In this document: positions 38,193-47,338 of the stretch, in pieces
How positions within the stretch are numbered: position 1 is the first letter of the stretch
Layout of the letters: every line of letters begins with the position of its first letter
From: Isobaculum melis
GTDB lineage: Bacteria; Bacillota; Bacilli; Lactobacillales; Carnobacteriaceae
Length of the DNA stretch: 64,000 bases
NCBI RefSeq assembly: GCF_900111355.1
Contig: NZ_FOHA01000009.1
Coordinates: 43,629-107,628 of the forward strand
Direction of reading: 5' to 3'
Notes under the pieces: generated by a model
What the model was told of the DNA's origin: nothing
The model's input: only the letters and a program-made list of their open reading frames with translations
Databases searched by the model: none
Position numbers and translations under genes: made by a program

Positions 38193-38210
38193 TGCTACAA
38201 ATCGATTCAA

Positions 38211-40112
38211 TTAAATCGCGATTTCTTCAGAAAATTGACTATTATATAAATCAGCATAAAAACCGTTTTTCGCCATTAACTCATCATGTGTTCCTGTTTC
38301 AACAACTGAACCATGGTTCATCACAATAATATTATCTGCGTCTCTAATGGTTGATAATCTATGAGCAACCACGAAGCTTGTACGTCCTTCAAGTAATTTA
38401 CGCATCGCTTTTTGAATCAAGATTTCCGTACGCGTATCGACACTTGATGTTGCTTCATCTAAAATCAACACATCTGGATCTGCTAAGAAGGCACGAGCAA
38501 TGGTTAATAATTGTCGCTGACCTTGAGAAATGTTACTTGCATCCTCATTTAAAACTGTATCATAGCCATGCGGTAATTTACGCACAAAGTCATCAACATG
38601 GGCAGCTGTTGCAGCTTCAAGAATATGATCTTCTCCTGCTTTGGTTTCATTCCCATATTTAATATTGTCATGAATGGTTCCATTAAACAGCCACGTATCT
38701 TGTAGCACCATGCCAAAGTGTTGACGAAGTTCTTCTCTGGTCATATCGCGGGTATCCACACCCTCATATTTAATGCTACCACCACTCACATCATAGAAGC
38801 GCATTAAGAGATTAATTAAAGTCGTTTTACCGGCGCCAGTTGGCCCAACAATTGCAACCATTTGACCTTTTTTGACTTCTAAATTAAAGTCAGTCATCAA
38901 TAAATCTGCACCACGGTCTCCATAACCAAATTGGACATGTTCAAAAGAAACCTTAGATGGACTATTCAAAACGGCTGGAATATTGGAAGGCTCATCATTC
39001 ATTTCTGCTTCATCTAACACTTCAAAAACACGTTCTGCTGAAGCAACAGTTGATTGAATCGTATTCATCAAGTTAGCAAGCTGAGTAATTGGTTGTGAAA
39101 ATTGGCTTGTATATTGCAAGAAAGCTTGGACATTACCAATTGTCATTGTCCCATTTGCTACCGCAACTCCACCTAATACAGCGACAAAAACATACCCTAC
39201 ATTTTTAATAAAATTCATTAATGGCATGATTAAGCCTGAAATAAATTGTGCTTTCCAAGAAACATTTAACAGCTTTTCATTTTCTTTTTCAAATACATCA
39301 ATTGATGCTTGTTCACGATTGAAAGCTTTCACGACTACGTGACCGCTATACGTTTCTTCTACTTGGTTATTCAGCAAACCTAATGTTTTTTGCTGACTGG
39401 CAAATAATTTTTGTGATTTTGGTGCCACAATGCCAACAACAATTAAGCTAAGAGGCACTGTCGCGAGTGCTACTAAGGTTAATTTCCCACTAATTGTAAG
39501 CATCATATAGAGTACCCCAAAGAACATCACAAGACTTGTAACCATTTGAGTTAAACTTTGTTGTAGGGTATTGGCAATATTATCCATATCATTGACTGCA
39601 CGAGATAAAATATCCCCATTTGTATGGGTATCATAATATTTCATTGGCACTTTATTCATTTTATCTTTTAAGTCTCTACGTAAATCAAACACCGTTCTTT
39701 GAGACACACGTGTCATAATAAATTGTTGTAGGAAACTAAAGATGGCTGAGCCAATATAAAGCAATGCTACTGTAAACAGAATCGTTTTAACCGCATCAAA
39801 ATCAATAGTGATTGGTGCATCTGCTACACCGCTCATTCTTAATTTCATGGCTGTTGCAAAGCCTTCAAAAATTTTCGTAGTGGCTTCCCCTAAGACTTTT
39901 GGAGATTGAATTTGGAAAACCGTTGCTGCAATCGCTAAAACGAATACCACTAAAATGGCAATTGAACGACCAGACATATATTTTAATAAACGTTTGACTG
40001 TTGGCCAAAAGTTTTTTGCTTTTTCTGCTGGCATTCTAGCACCAGGACCACCGCCGCCAGGACCTTTCCCAGTTTTTGGTGCTGTTTTTACGTTATTTTT
40101 TGTTTCACTCAT
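38211..40112 (-). CDS. ABC exporter half-transporter (second heterodimer, canonical Walker B)
   Basis: The 633-residue protein starts with a Lys/Gly/Pro-rich cytoplasmic extension (about 1-35, including GKGPGGGGPGARMP), then a six-helix transmembrane domain and an ATPase with Walker A GPTGAGKTT, altered signature ISQGQRQ, and Walker [13 protein letters not shown]. Partner 40109-41833 has the opposite defect, so the pair makes one degenerate ATP site. The start overlaps the partner's stop. It resembles EfrCD/LmrCD-type multidrug exporters. Confidence 0.93.
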   Translation of the reverse strand: MSETKNNVKTAPKTGKGPGGGGPGARMPAEKAKNFWPTVKRLLKYMSGRSIAILVVFVLAIAATVFQIQSPKVLGEATTKIFEGFATAMKLRMSGVADAPITIDFDAVKTILFTVALLYIGSAIFSFLQQFIMTRVSQRTVFDLRRDLKDKMNKVPMKYYDTHTNGDILSRAVNDMDNIANTLQQSLTQMVTSLVMFFGVLYMMLTISGKLTLVALATVPLSLIVVGIVAPKSQKLFASQQKTLGLLNNQVEETYSGHVVVKAFNREQASIDVFEKENEKLLNVSWKAQFISGLIMPLMNFIKNVGYVFVAVLGGVAVANGTMTIGNVQAFLQYTSQFSQPITQLANLMNTIQSTVASAERVFEVLDEAEMNDEPSNIPAVLNSPSKVSFEHVQFGYGDRGADLLMTDFNLEVKKGQMVAIVGPTGAGKTTLINLLMRFYDVSGGSIKYEGVDTRDMTREELRQHFGMVLQDTWLFNGTIHDNIKYGNETKAGEDHILEAATAAHVDDFVRKLPHGYDTVLNEDASNISQGQRQLLTIARAFLADPDVLILDEATSSVDTRTEILIQKAMRKLLEGRTSFVVAHRLSTIRDADNIIVMNHGSVVETGTHDELMAKNGFYADLYNSQFSEEIAI

Positions 40113-41833
40113 GCAATTTCCTCCTCTCTAAGTTGAGAGCTAATAATCTCTTGATAGGTCACATTTGTTTCTTTTAATTCTTGATGTGTTCCAATTCCAG
40201 CAACCTGTCCTTCATCTAACACAATAATAATATCCGCATCCACTACTGTACTAATGCGTTGTGCAACAAGGACAACAATTGCTTCTTTTATTTCTGGTTT
40301 TAATGCTTTTCTTAGTGCTGCATCCGTCTTAAAGTCTAAAGCTGAAAAAGAATCATCGAAAACATACACATCTGGTTGTTTTACTAGTGCTCTAGCAATC
40401 GCCAAACGTTGTTTTTGTCCACCAGAGAAGTTGCCTCCTCCTTGTTCTACAAAGGTATCTAAGCCATCAGGCAACTCTGAAACAAAATCTTTAGATTGTG
40501 CAATTTCCAACGCTTTCCAAATTTCTTCATCTGTTGCATCTTTTTTACCATATTGTAGATTATCACGAATACTTCCTGTAAAAAGGACTGCTTTTTGAGG
40601 AACAAATCCTACACGGTTACGCAAATCATGTTGTTTCATTTCCCTAATATCGATCCCATCAATTTTAATTTCTCCAGATTCGACATCATAAAAGCGCGGA
40701 ATTAAATTTGAGAGAGAAGATTTACCTGAACCTGTTCCACCAATAATGGCCACTACCTGACCATTTTTCGCATGAAAATCAATCTCTTTAAGAGCTAGAT
40801 TTTCTGCACCTTGATAGCGGAAATCCACATGATTAAAGTCTAGCGTTCCTTGTTTAGTTGTCGGTAATTGAGCTGGTGTTTTAGGATCATTAATCTTACT
40901 TTCCATATCTAATACTTCATTAATACGCGCTGCTGAAGCCTGTCCACGTGGGACAAATACAAAGACCATTGAAAGCATCATAAAACTCATTAAAATTTGC
41001 ATCGCATAGGTCATAAAGGAAATTAAGTTCCCCACTTCAAGTGTGCCATCTGCAATATAATGTCCACCATTCCAAATAATCGCAATATTGGTTGCACTCA
41101 TGATAAAGGTCATCACAGGTAGCATAAAGCTCATAATGGTATTCACTTTAATCGCTGTATTGGTATAATCCTGGTTGGCTTCTTTAAAACGATCTGCTTC
41201 ATAGTTTGACCGATTAAAGGCTCGAATCACACGAATCCCCGTTAAGCCCTCACGGAAAACTAAGTTTAATTTATCTGTTTTCTTTTGAATTGATTTAAAC
41301 AAAGGGACTGCAAATACCATCACAAGCCCAATAAAAATCGCTAGGACTGGTAAAACAATAATGAAGATTTTGGTTAATTGCGCATCTTTACTATATGCAA
41401 GGAAGCTTGCACCAATTAACATAATCGGTGCCATAATCATCATTCTTAAAAACATCATCACGACATTTTGAATTTGTACCACATCATTGGTAGTACGTGT
41501 AATCAGTGATGCTGTACCTACTTGATCAAATTCATCATTTGAAAAGTTGCTGACTTTTTTATAAATATCAGAACGCAGCGTTTTCCCTAATTTTTGTGAT
41601 TCTCTTGATGCTAATAAAACATTTCCTGTAGCTGCTGCAATACTAATTAATGAAAAGCCTAGCATTTTAAAGCCGACTTGCCAAATATAATCCGTATCTC
41701 CTTTTGCTACACCATTGTTAATAATATCCGCAGTTAATGTTGGTAAGTATAAATCACTGATTACTTGAATAATCATGAAAAAGACTGCACCTAACACAAC
41801 CCATAGGGACATTCGTTTTGCTAATTTCATCAT
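40109..41833 (-). CDS. ABC exporter half-transporter (second heterodimer, degenerate Walker B)
   Basis: The 574-residue protein has a six-helix domain and an ATPase with Walker A GGTGSGKSS, signature [14 protein letters not shown] and Walker B VYVFDDSFSALD, where aspartate replaces the catalytic glutamate. GGGGGAAACAC precedes tandem ATGs. It is first in the two-gene operon and follows the TetR gene by 38 bp in the same direction, so all three may be one transcript from the promoter at 42551-42579. Confidence 0.93.
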   Translation of the reverse strand: MMKLAKRMSLWVVLGAVFFMIIQVISDLYLPTLTADIINNGVAKGDTDYIWQVGFKMLGFSLISIAAATGNVLLASRESQKLGKTLRSDIYKKVSNFSNDEFDQVGTASLITRTTNDVVQIQNVVMMFLRMMIMAPIMLIGASFLAYSKDAQLTKIFIIVLPVLAIFIGLVMVFAVPLFKSIQKKTDKLNLVFREGLTGIRVIRAFNRSNYEADRFKEANQDYTNTAIKVNTIMSFMLPVMTFIMSATNIAIIWNGGHYIADGTLEVGNLISFMTYAMQILMSFMMLSMVFVFVPRGQASAARINEVLDMESKINDPKTPAQLPTTKQGTLDFNHVDFRYQGAENLALKEIDFHAKNGQVVAIIGGTGSGKSSLSNLIPRFYDVESGEIKIDGIDIREMKQHDLRNRVGFVPQKAVLFTGSIRDNLQYGKKDATDEEIWKALEIAQSKDFVSELPDGLDTFVEQGGGNFSGGQKQRLAIARALVKQPDVYVFDDSFSALDFKTDAALRKALKPEIKEAIVVLVAQRISTVVDADIIIVLDEGQVAGIGTHQELKETNVTYQEIISSQLREEEIA

Positions 41834-41871
41834 ATTTGTGTTTCCCCCTCTATCTTCAAAATGGTGCTTAC

Positions 41872-42495
41872 TTATTTACGATAAACCCCATTTTTTATCC
41901 ACTTCATTTTTAAATTAAAATTTTGAATGATTTGCTCTTTAGATAAATCCGCTGAAAAACCATCCCCAATTGTTTGAAACATAATCGTCATTAAGAGGCG
42001 CATCAGCATTTCAGATTCTTCCTCATTCTCAATATTTAATAACTCCATATCAATCAATTGAATGAATTTTTTTTGCATATCTGCATGCTTTTCTTGACGA
42101 CTTTTAATAAGATCGGGTGTTATTTTTCTTGAAGCACGATAATCCATTCTTAAAAACATATTTTTAAAAAATTGCTGATTCTTTTCTTCTAACAACAAAT
42201 CCACAGTTTGTACAAAGTAGTCTTCAAAAGCAGAAATAAAATCACCATCATGAACTTTAATCGCATTTAAAAACATTTTTTTATTGTCCTTTTTAATACA
42301 ACTAAAATAGTAGTAAAACAAATCCTCTTTATCTTCAAAATATTGATAAAAGCTGCCTCTTGGTATTTCCGCATGCTTGACGATATTTGCGATTGATGCT
42401 TCGCTAAGGGATGTTCTGGAAAATTCTATTCGTGCGGCCTCCAATAAACGTGCTTGCTTATCTTTTGGTAAATTAAAAAATGTTTTAGTTGGCAT
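41872..42495 (-). CDS. TetR-family regulator of the second ABC exporter
   Basis: The 207-residue protein has a TetR helix-turn-helix at about residues 12-58 (LLEAARIEFSRTSLSEASIANIVKHAEIPRGSFYQYFEDKEDLF). CAGGAGGGAAAG precedes the ATG. Two 15-bp palindromes in its promoter region, one placed between the -35 and -10 boxes, strongly suggest autorepression together with the ABC genes downstream. Confidence 0.93.
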   Translation of the reverse strand: MPTKTFFNLPKDKQARLLEAARIEFSRTSLSEASIANIVKHAEIPRGSFYQYFEDKEDLFYYYFSCIKKDNKKMFLNAIKVHDGDFISAFEDYFVQTVDLLLEEKNQQFFKNMFLRMDYRASRKITPDLIKSRQEKHADMQKKFIQLIDMELLNIENEEESEMLMRLLMTIMFQTIGDGFSADLSKEQIIQNFNLKMKWIKNGVYRK

Positions 42496-42523
42496 TGACT
42501 TTCCCTCCTGACTCAGCTAATTT

Positions 42524-42538
42524 ATGACACGGTGTCAT
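42524..42538. promoter_or_regulatory. TetR operator 1
   Basis: ATGACACGGTGTCAT is an inverted repeat with GACAC half-sites, 29 bp upstream of the TetR start. Confidence 0.75.
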
Positions 42539-42550
42539 TTACGTTTTCTT

Positions 42551-42579
42551 ATTATATATGACAGCGTGTCACATTGCAA
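42551..42579 (-). promoter_or_regulatory. Promoter of TetR-ABC operon containing operator 2
   Basis: On the minus strand TTGCAA and TATAAT are exactly 17 bp apart. The spacer holds a second palindrome (ATGACAGCGTGTCAC, 42558-42572), so a bound repressor would block polymerase directly. Confidence 0.8.
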
Positions 42580-42797
42580 GAAAAAGATATTCAGCTTTTT
42601 TTAATGAAGCGTTTTCTTATTAAATGTTCTTAAAAAAACCAGTCCTAGCTGATTTTATACCACTTATTAAGTTTTTATTTAGCTGCTCTAATGAACGTTT
42701 TTTTGAATGACATACTGAAAGTCGAAAGAAATTTTTAGCTAAGTAGCAACTATTTTATAAAGCTACATATTTAAATGAATACAAGAAAAAATGACAT

Positions 42798-43056
42798 GAG
42801 GGCGAGACAAAACGTTAACGTTTTGTCTCGCCCTTTAAATTACTTTTAAAAAACCATAAATTACCTCTATAGACGGTGGCCAAAAGACAGGTTCGGTCTG
42901 CAATTGTCAAGAATCACTGTAAACCTAGTGAACAGATGCTAATGCTAATTGATACCTACTACGCTTCGATCACAACAACTTGAATAGGGTTCAGAGTCAA
43001 ACTGCGTTTAATCTGTATCATGTTTCTAAGGATTAAAATCCTAAGAAGCATGACAA
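42798..43056 (+). repeat. Interspersed repeat element, copy 2 (3' truncated)
   Basis: It begins with a perfect palindrome (arms GGGCGAGACAAAACGTT) and shares the internal sequence with copies 1 and 3 up to AAGAAGCATGACAA, then stops; the terminal inverted copy is missing. The last part of the element is the end of the neighbouring coding region (43033-43575, minus). The rest of the gap 42580-42797 shows no gene. Confidence 0.75.
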
Positions 43057-43575
43057 CTTATCCAACTCAATTTGCTGAATCGCATGATTGATTTTTTTAC
43101 TAAACGCATCAACATTTGAAGACTTAGAAGTTGTGGTAACAGCATCTACATCAGCAGGCTGCTTTGTCCAATTTCCAGAATCTGCTGTTACAAATAATTG
43201 AACTTTATCAAAATCAGCTTCCTCTTTAATAAATCTTACAGCTTTTTCTGGTAAGTCATTACTTTGGACAGTGGTGACTAACAATATGCCATCCCATTCA
43301 CTTTGTTTCACTTGACTGATTGTGGAAATATCTTGTATTTGAATCAAAATATCCTTTCCTTTAAATTGCTTTTCCACCTCTTCCATCACTGCATCTTTAA
43401 AACTACTTTGTTGTGTTAAAATCAGCACTTTTGTATCGGACTTTTCTTCTTTATTAATCGTCTGACTTTCTGCAATACCTTGCGTTCTCATGTAACGATA
43501 AGTGAACGCTCCTCCTAAAAAAAGGAAGATACACGCACTGATTGTGATAACCCCAACTTTGGTTGATTTTCTCAT
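43033..43575 (-). CDS. Membrane-anchored protein with flavodoxin-like pattern, first gene of MacB-like operon
   Basis: The 180-residue protein has one N-terminal transmembrane helix (about 7-26) and an extracellular alpha/beta domain beginning TKVLILTQQSSFKDAVMEEV and continuing WDGILLVTTVQSN, flavodoxin-like in pattern. The last residues (LSCFLGF) and stop are read from repeat copy 2, so the original C-terminus was probably replaced or trimmed by insertion. It lies downstream of the ABC gene at 43865 on the same strand, with two tiny membrane peptides between; a role with this transporter is likely but its nature is unknown. Confidence 0.78.
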   Translation of the reverse strand: MRKSTKVGVITISACIFLFLGGAFTYRYMRTQGIAESQTINKEEKSDTKVLILTQQSSFKDAVMEEVEKQFKGKDILIQIQDISTISQVKQSEWDGILLVTTVQSNDLPEKAVRFIKEEADFDKVQLFVTADSGNWTKQPADVDAVTTTSKSSNVDAFSKKINHAIQQIELDKLSCFLGF

Positions 43576-43629
43576 TGTTGTTCCTCTTTTCTTTGATTGT
43601 TTATTTTTGAATCATCTGATTTCAGGATG

Positions 43630-43728
43630 TTAACGATAGCCTAACACCAAATAAGTAACAGCACCCCCGATAGCCATTAAAAGACAGGCAGCAATTATGA
43701 TGAAACAGATTTTTTTTAATAGTTGCAT
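43630..43728 (-). CDS. Small membrane peptide (32 aa)
   Basis: ATG with AGAGGGAAAAG at proper distance opens a frame for MQLLKKICFIIIAACLLMAIG followed by GAVTYLVLGYR, almost entirely one transmembrane helix with a basic N-terminal edge. It lies between the flavodoxin-like gene and another 32-residue frame, on the same strand as the MacB-like gene. The good ribosome site and hydrophobic composition support a real gene; function unknown. Confidence 0.55.
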   Translation of the reverse strand: MQLLKKICFIIIAACLLMAIGGAVTYLVLGYR

Positions 43729-43745
43729 TCTTTTCCCTCTATTCT

Positions 43746-43844
43746 TTAGTTGATTCGAAAAGTTGAACATTTCTTCGCTTTTATACCAAAAACTAATAGA
43801 CATACACCAGTCGCAATCAAGCTCAATTTTGTTATTTTCTTCAT
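43746..43844 (-). CDS. Small membrane peptide (32 aa), second
   Basis: GCGAGGTAAAAAA precedes the ATG of a 32-codon frame beginning MKKITKLSLIATGVCLLVFGI and ending in a basic tail (KAKKCSTFRIN). It has one transmembrane segment and a cysteine on each side of the tail. It starts 20 bp after the MacB-like gene. It may be a subunit or leader of the export system; alternatively a decayed gene end. Confidence 0.5.
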   Translation of the reverse strand: MKKITKLSLIATGVCLLVFGIKAKKCSTFRIN

Positions 43845-43864
43845 TTTTTTACCTCGCTTTCTTC

Positions 43865-45877
43865 TTACTCATAGCGCAATGCTTCAGTTGGATCTAATTT
43901 TGCCCCTCTACTAGCTGGGTAAAGTGCAAATAGAATACCTAATACTAGCGTAATACCTAGTGTCACTAGCATATTTAAGACACTCATTTGAATCACCTGA
44001 CTAAACCCAATTTGCGTTTGAATAATGGGATTTGCAATGGTACTGAGCCCTAATGCAATGCCTATTGATAAGATATTCGATGTCAACATGATATAAAGGG
44101 CTTCACTGATGAATAAATAGCGAATATGTTTCTTTTTATAACCAATTGCACGCAATACACCGATTTCCTTCGTACGCTCTACAACACCGATATAAAGGAC
44201 AACTGCAATCATGACCCCTGCAACAATCAATGATAAACCTGCAATAAATGAAATTAAGTACACAATAATCGTTGTAAATTGTGTAATCATCTCAAGAAAA
44301 GCGACACCGTTTGTAATTTGATAGTTTTCAAAATCAGGATGATTTTTATATTTCTCAATAATTGGCTCTACCTCGTCTGGTGTGTTTGCAAACCCATCAA
44401 CGCTATAAATATCTTTTGTTAATCCTCCTGCTGTTAGGAGTTGCTCATAGCTGACTTGACTCATTAGAAAGCCTTGTACAAAACCTTCTTCTTCTGGATT
44501 TAGGACACCACTGATAATTGTCTCAGTTTTACTCATTCCTACCTCAGAGGTTCTGACTGAGGTAACAATCGTTATTTTTTTCCCAACTAATCCTTCGGTA
44601 TTTTCTTTTGTTAAATCATCCACACTTTCCAAATTCAACATATTTTTAGCAACCTCTGAAGGGAGTAAGATGCCTTCCTCTTTTGTTGTAAACATCTTTC
44701 CAACTAATAAATAGCCTTCTTCAACTGAATATTGTTCATAACGCGCATCTGATAATACGGCTTCTTGTGCATCTGCTGGTGGAACCTCTGCTAACAGTTC
44801 TCCTTCATATTCAAATCTCACACCCAAAACATGTGATGTTTGATAGGTTTCTGTTACATTTTCTGTTTGATACATTTTTTCCAATTTTTTTATTTCTTCA
44901 TCTGTTAATGGCGCGGATGCTCTTGGCGGTCCACCAGCTCCTTCTTCTCGGTAAAATGCGGTAATCTGATTAGGAGAATAAGCTGTATTAAACAAATCAG
45001 CCACAACACGATTAATGCCATTTCCTAATCCTAATGCTAATAGAATTGCAATGATTCCAATTGAAGTACCTAATGCGACAAGAACATTTCTTAATTTCCG
45101 ATTCATAAAGTTTTTAAAACCTAATTTTAAAATTGAGAGTGGTGATAACGTTGATTTTGATTTCTTTTCTTCAAAAAAGACAGGTGTTTTCTTCTTTTTT
45201 ATTGTTATCTTAGTTGCTTTCGCATCTAGCACACCATCTTTCAAACGTAGTACTTTTGTCGCTTCATTGATATAGGCTTCCTCATGAGTTACGACAACAA
45301 TGGTTTTACCTTCAGCGGCTAAAGATTTTAAAATATTCATGATTTCAGTCGCTGTTTTTGAATCAAGGGCACCTGTTGGCTCATCTGCAAAAATAATATC
45401 TGGATTATTTGCTAATGATCTAGCAATCGCCACACGTTGTTTTTGTCCACCAGATAATTGATTGGGTTTCTTTTTACTAAATTCACCTAACCCAACTTTT
45501 TCTAGCAATTCTTGTGCCCGTTGATTGCGGGCTTCATTGGATAAATGTTTATCTAAATAAAGAGGCATTTTGACATTTTCTAAAATACTCATATGCCCTA
45601 CTAAGTTAAAACTTTGAAAAATAAAGCCAATTGTATTTTTATGGTAATCATCTAAGCCCTTCTTAGAAAGAGGCTTTCCAGAGAGGATGACCTCTCCTTC
45701 ATAAGAAGTATCTAGTCCACTAATAATGTTCAATAAAGTTGATTTCCCACTGCCACTTGGCCCTAAAATAACCGCAAAATCTCCTGCTTCAAAAGTAAAA
45801 TTAATATCTTTTAAAACGGATTCTGTTAACCCTTTTGCTTGTGGGTATGATTTACTAATATGCTTCATTTCTAACAT
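43865..45877 (-). CDS. MacB-like ABC transporter, fused ATPase and permease
   Basis: The 670-residue protein has an N-terminal ATPase (1-225: [34 protein letters not shown]), a first transmembrane helix (about 260-285), a large extracellular domain with a MacB-like periplasmic-core pattern (about 290-520), and three C-terminal FtsX-type helices ending in YPASRGAKLDPTEALRYE. The ATG at 45877 is better spaced from AAGGAGGAG than the GTG at 45886. Such mechanotransmission ABC proteins export peptides or lipids or drive surface hydrolases. The two small peptides and the flavodoxin-like protein follow in the same direction. Confidence 0.93.
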   Translation of the reverse strand: MLEMKHISKSYPQAKGLTESVLKDINFTFEAGDFAVILGPSGSGKSTLLNIISGLDTSYEGEVILSGKPLSKKGLDDYHKNTIGFIFQSFNLVGHMSILENVKMPLYLDKHLSNEARNQRAQELLEKVGLGEFSKKKPNQLSGGQKQRVAIARSLANNPDIIFADEPTGALDSKTATEIMNILKSLAAEGKTIVVVTHEEAYINEATKVLRLKDGVLDAKATKITIKKKKTPVFFEEKKSKSTLSPLSILKLGFKNFMNRKLRNVLVALGTSIGIIAILLALGLGNGINRVVADLFNTAYSPNQITAFYREEGAGGPPRASAPLTDEEIKKLEKMYQTENVTETYQTSHVLGVRFEYEGELLAEVPPADAQEAVLSDARYEQYSVEEGYLLVGKMFTTKEEGILLPSEVAKNMLNLESVDDLTKENTEGLVGKKITIVTSVRTSEVGMSKTETIISGVLNPEEEGFVQGFLMSQVSYEQLLTAGGLTKDIYSVDGFANTPDEVEPIIEKYKNHPDFENYQITNGVAFLEMITQFTTIIVYLISFIAGLSLIVAGVMIAVVLYIGVVERTKEIGVLRAIGYKKKHIRYLFISEALYIMLTSNILSIGIALGLSTIANPIIQTQIGFSQVIQMSVLNMLVTLGITLVLGILFALYPASRGAKLDPTEALRYE

Positions 45878-45902
45878 GTCATTCACTCCTCCTTCTTTCT
45901 TC

Positions 45903-46613
45903 TTAACGTTTTTTAATCAAAAGATATTCTTTAAACTGTGTATCAATAAAGATTGCAAATGCCGAAAAGAAGAGATTCCAGAGAATGGATTCCAGACTAA
46001 CACTTAAATAGCCATTTGGAAAAACAGTGAAATCTGTCGCAAGTTCAAAAGTTAAAAATTGTGTTCGAATCAAGAGACAAATACTAAATACAATCAATAC
46101 CAACGCAACACTCCCCAGCTTAGCCATTCGTTTATTCTGAATAAGATGATTCATCCAGTAAAAGGGCATTAATAAGTAACTACTAAACATTGTTGCAAGT
46201 AAACAGACAAAGGCTAATACCTGTGGTAGATACAATATATTTTGCCAATCAAAGGTACCATTTAAGAGCTGAAACAGAAGAAGAAATAGCCCTTGAATAA
46301 CTATCAATAGCGTTACCCAACCATATAATGTTAAAAACTTAATGATTGTTTTTTTGCCCTCACCTAAAGCAGAAAATGAAACCAAGGTTTTAGTTTTCTG
46401 ACTAGTATCTAGCTTCATTATCTGTGTGGCACTATAAATAACACTACCTATTGTGAATATAATAGGGATGAACCAGCCACGTTCTATCCCCCTTGACTCA
46501 TTTCCTAGTAGCAATAAACTTAATCCGATTAGATTCAGACATACTTGAATGAGTAAAACCGTCAGTACTTTCTGCTTCAATAACTGATAATAAAACATCA
46601 CACTTGCTTTCAT
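45903..46613 (-). CDS. Multi-spanning membrane protein, ABC-2 type permease partner
   Basis: The 236-residue protein has about six transmembrane helices and no motifs beyond hydrophobic segments. Its ATG overlaps the stop of the ATPase gene by 4 bp, so it is the membrane partner of that ATPase. The family resembles ABC-2 type or YtrC/D-like permeases. It stands in the GntR-ATPase-permease order that defines YtrA-type operons, which respond to envelope stress in Bacillus. Confidence 0.8.
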   Translation of the reverse strand: MKASVMFYYQLLKQKVLTVLLIQVCLNLIGLSLLLLGNESRGIERGWFIPIIFTIGSVIYSATQIMKLDTSQKTKTLVSFSALGEGKKTIIKFLTLYGWVTLLIVIQGLFLLLFQLLNGTFDWQNILYLPQVLAFVCLLATMFSSYLLMPFYWMNHLIQNKRMAKLGSVALVLIVFSICLLIRTQFLTFELATDFTVFPNGYLSVSLESILWNLFFSAFAIFIDTQFKEYLLIKKR

Positions 46614-47338
46614 TTTCTCAACTCCTCTTGATAAAATTCAATCAGCGACTGCTGCGATTTTTCACGGATATCGTCTATTTCAATATGCGCTCTAATGGTG
46701 CCATCTTTCATCATTAATGCTTCATCACAAATTTGTTCAAATTCACCAATTAAATGTGTGGCAATGATGAAGCTCGCATCTGGTGACGTCTCAGAAATAA
46801 TTAAGCGGACTAAATCTAAGCGTGTTTCTAAATCTAAATTGGTAAAAGGCTCATCTAATAAATAGAGTGGAACTTCTCTTGCCAAAATAAAACTCAGCTT
46901 TACTTTCATTTGTTGCCCTAAAGAAAGACTTTGATAAGATTGATTATGACCTAATTGAAAAGTCAAAATAAATCTTTTAAAAGAGTCCTCATTAAAATCT
47001 GGAAAAAGTGCACCGCCATATTTTCCAATTTCACTAATCAGCCAATGTGTTGGGAAGGTTAAATCAGCTGATAAGTAGGCTGTTCTTCTTCGTAGAATCT
47101 CATTTGTTTCAAGATGATTTTCTGCAATTAAATGGTTTTCTAATTGAACAGCTCCCTGTAGCACCTTACTTTGACCACCTATTATATTCAATAAAGTTGT
47201 TTTTCCAGCGCCATTTGACCCAATTAAAAGAACCAATTTGCCTTTGTTCACTTTGAAACTAATATCTTTTAAGACTTCATTTGACCCAATATTTTTCTTC
47301 ATATGCTCCACAATTAATAGCTCATTTCCATTACTCAT
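46610..47338 (-). CDS. ABC transporter ATPase, YtrB-like
   Basis: The 242-residue ATPase has Walker A IGSNGAGKTTL, a signature SLSLGQQMKVKLSFILAR and Walker B VPLYLLDEPFTNLD. The ATG at 47338 is chosen because GAGGGGAAG precedes it; it overlaps the GntR gene stop. The pattern is that of ABC-2 type export ATPases, matching the membrane protein downstream. Confidence 0.92.
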   Translation of the reverse strand: MSNGNELLIVEHMKKNIGSNEVLKDISFKVNKGKLVLLIGSNGAGKTTLLNIIGGQSKVLQGAVQLENHLIAENHLETNEILRRRTAYLSADLTFPTHWLISEIGKYGGALFPDFNEDSFKRFILTFQLGHNQSYQSLSLGQQMKVKLSFILAREVPLYLLDEPFTNLDLETRLDLVRLIISETSPDASFIIATHLIGEFEQICDEALMMKDGTIRAHIEIDDIREKSQQSLIEFYQEELRK

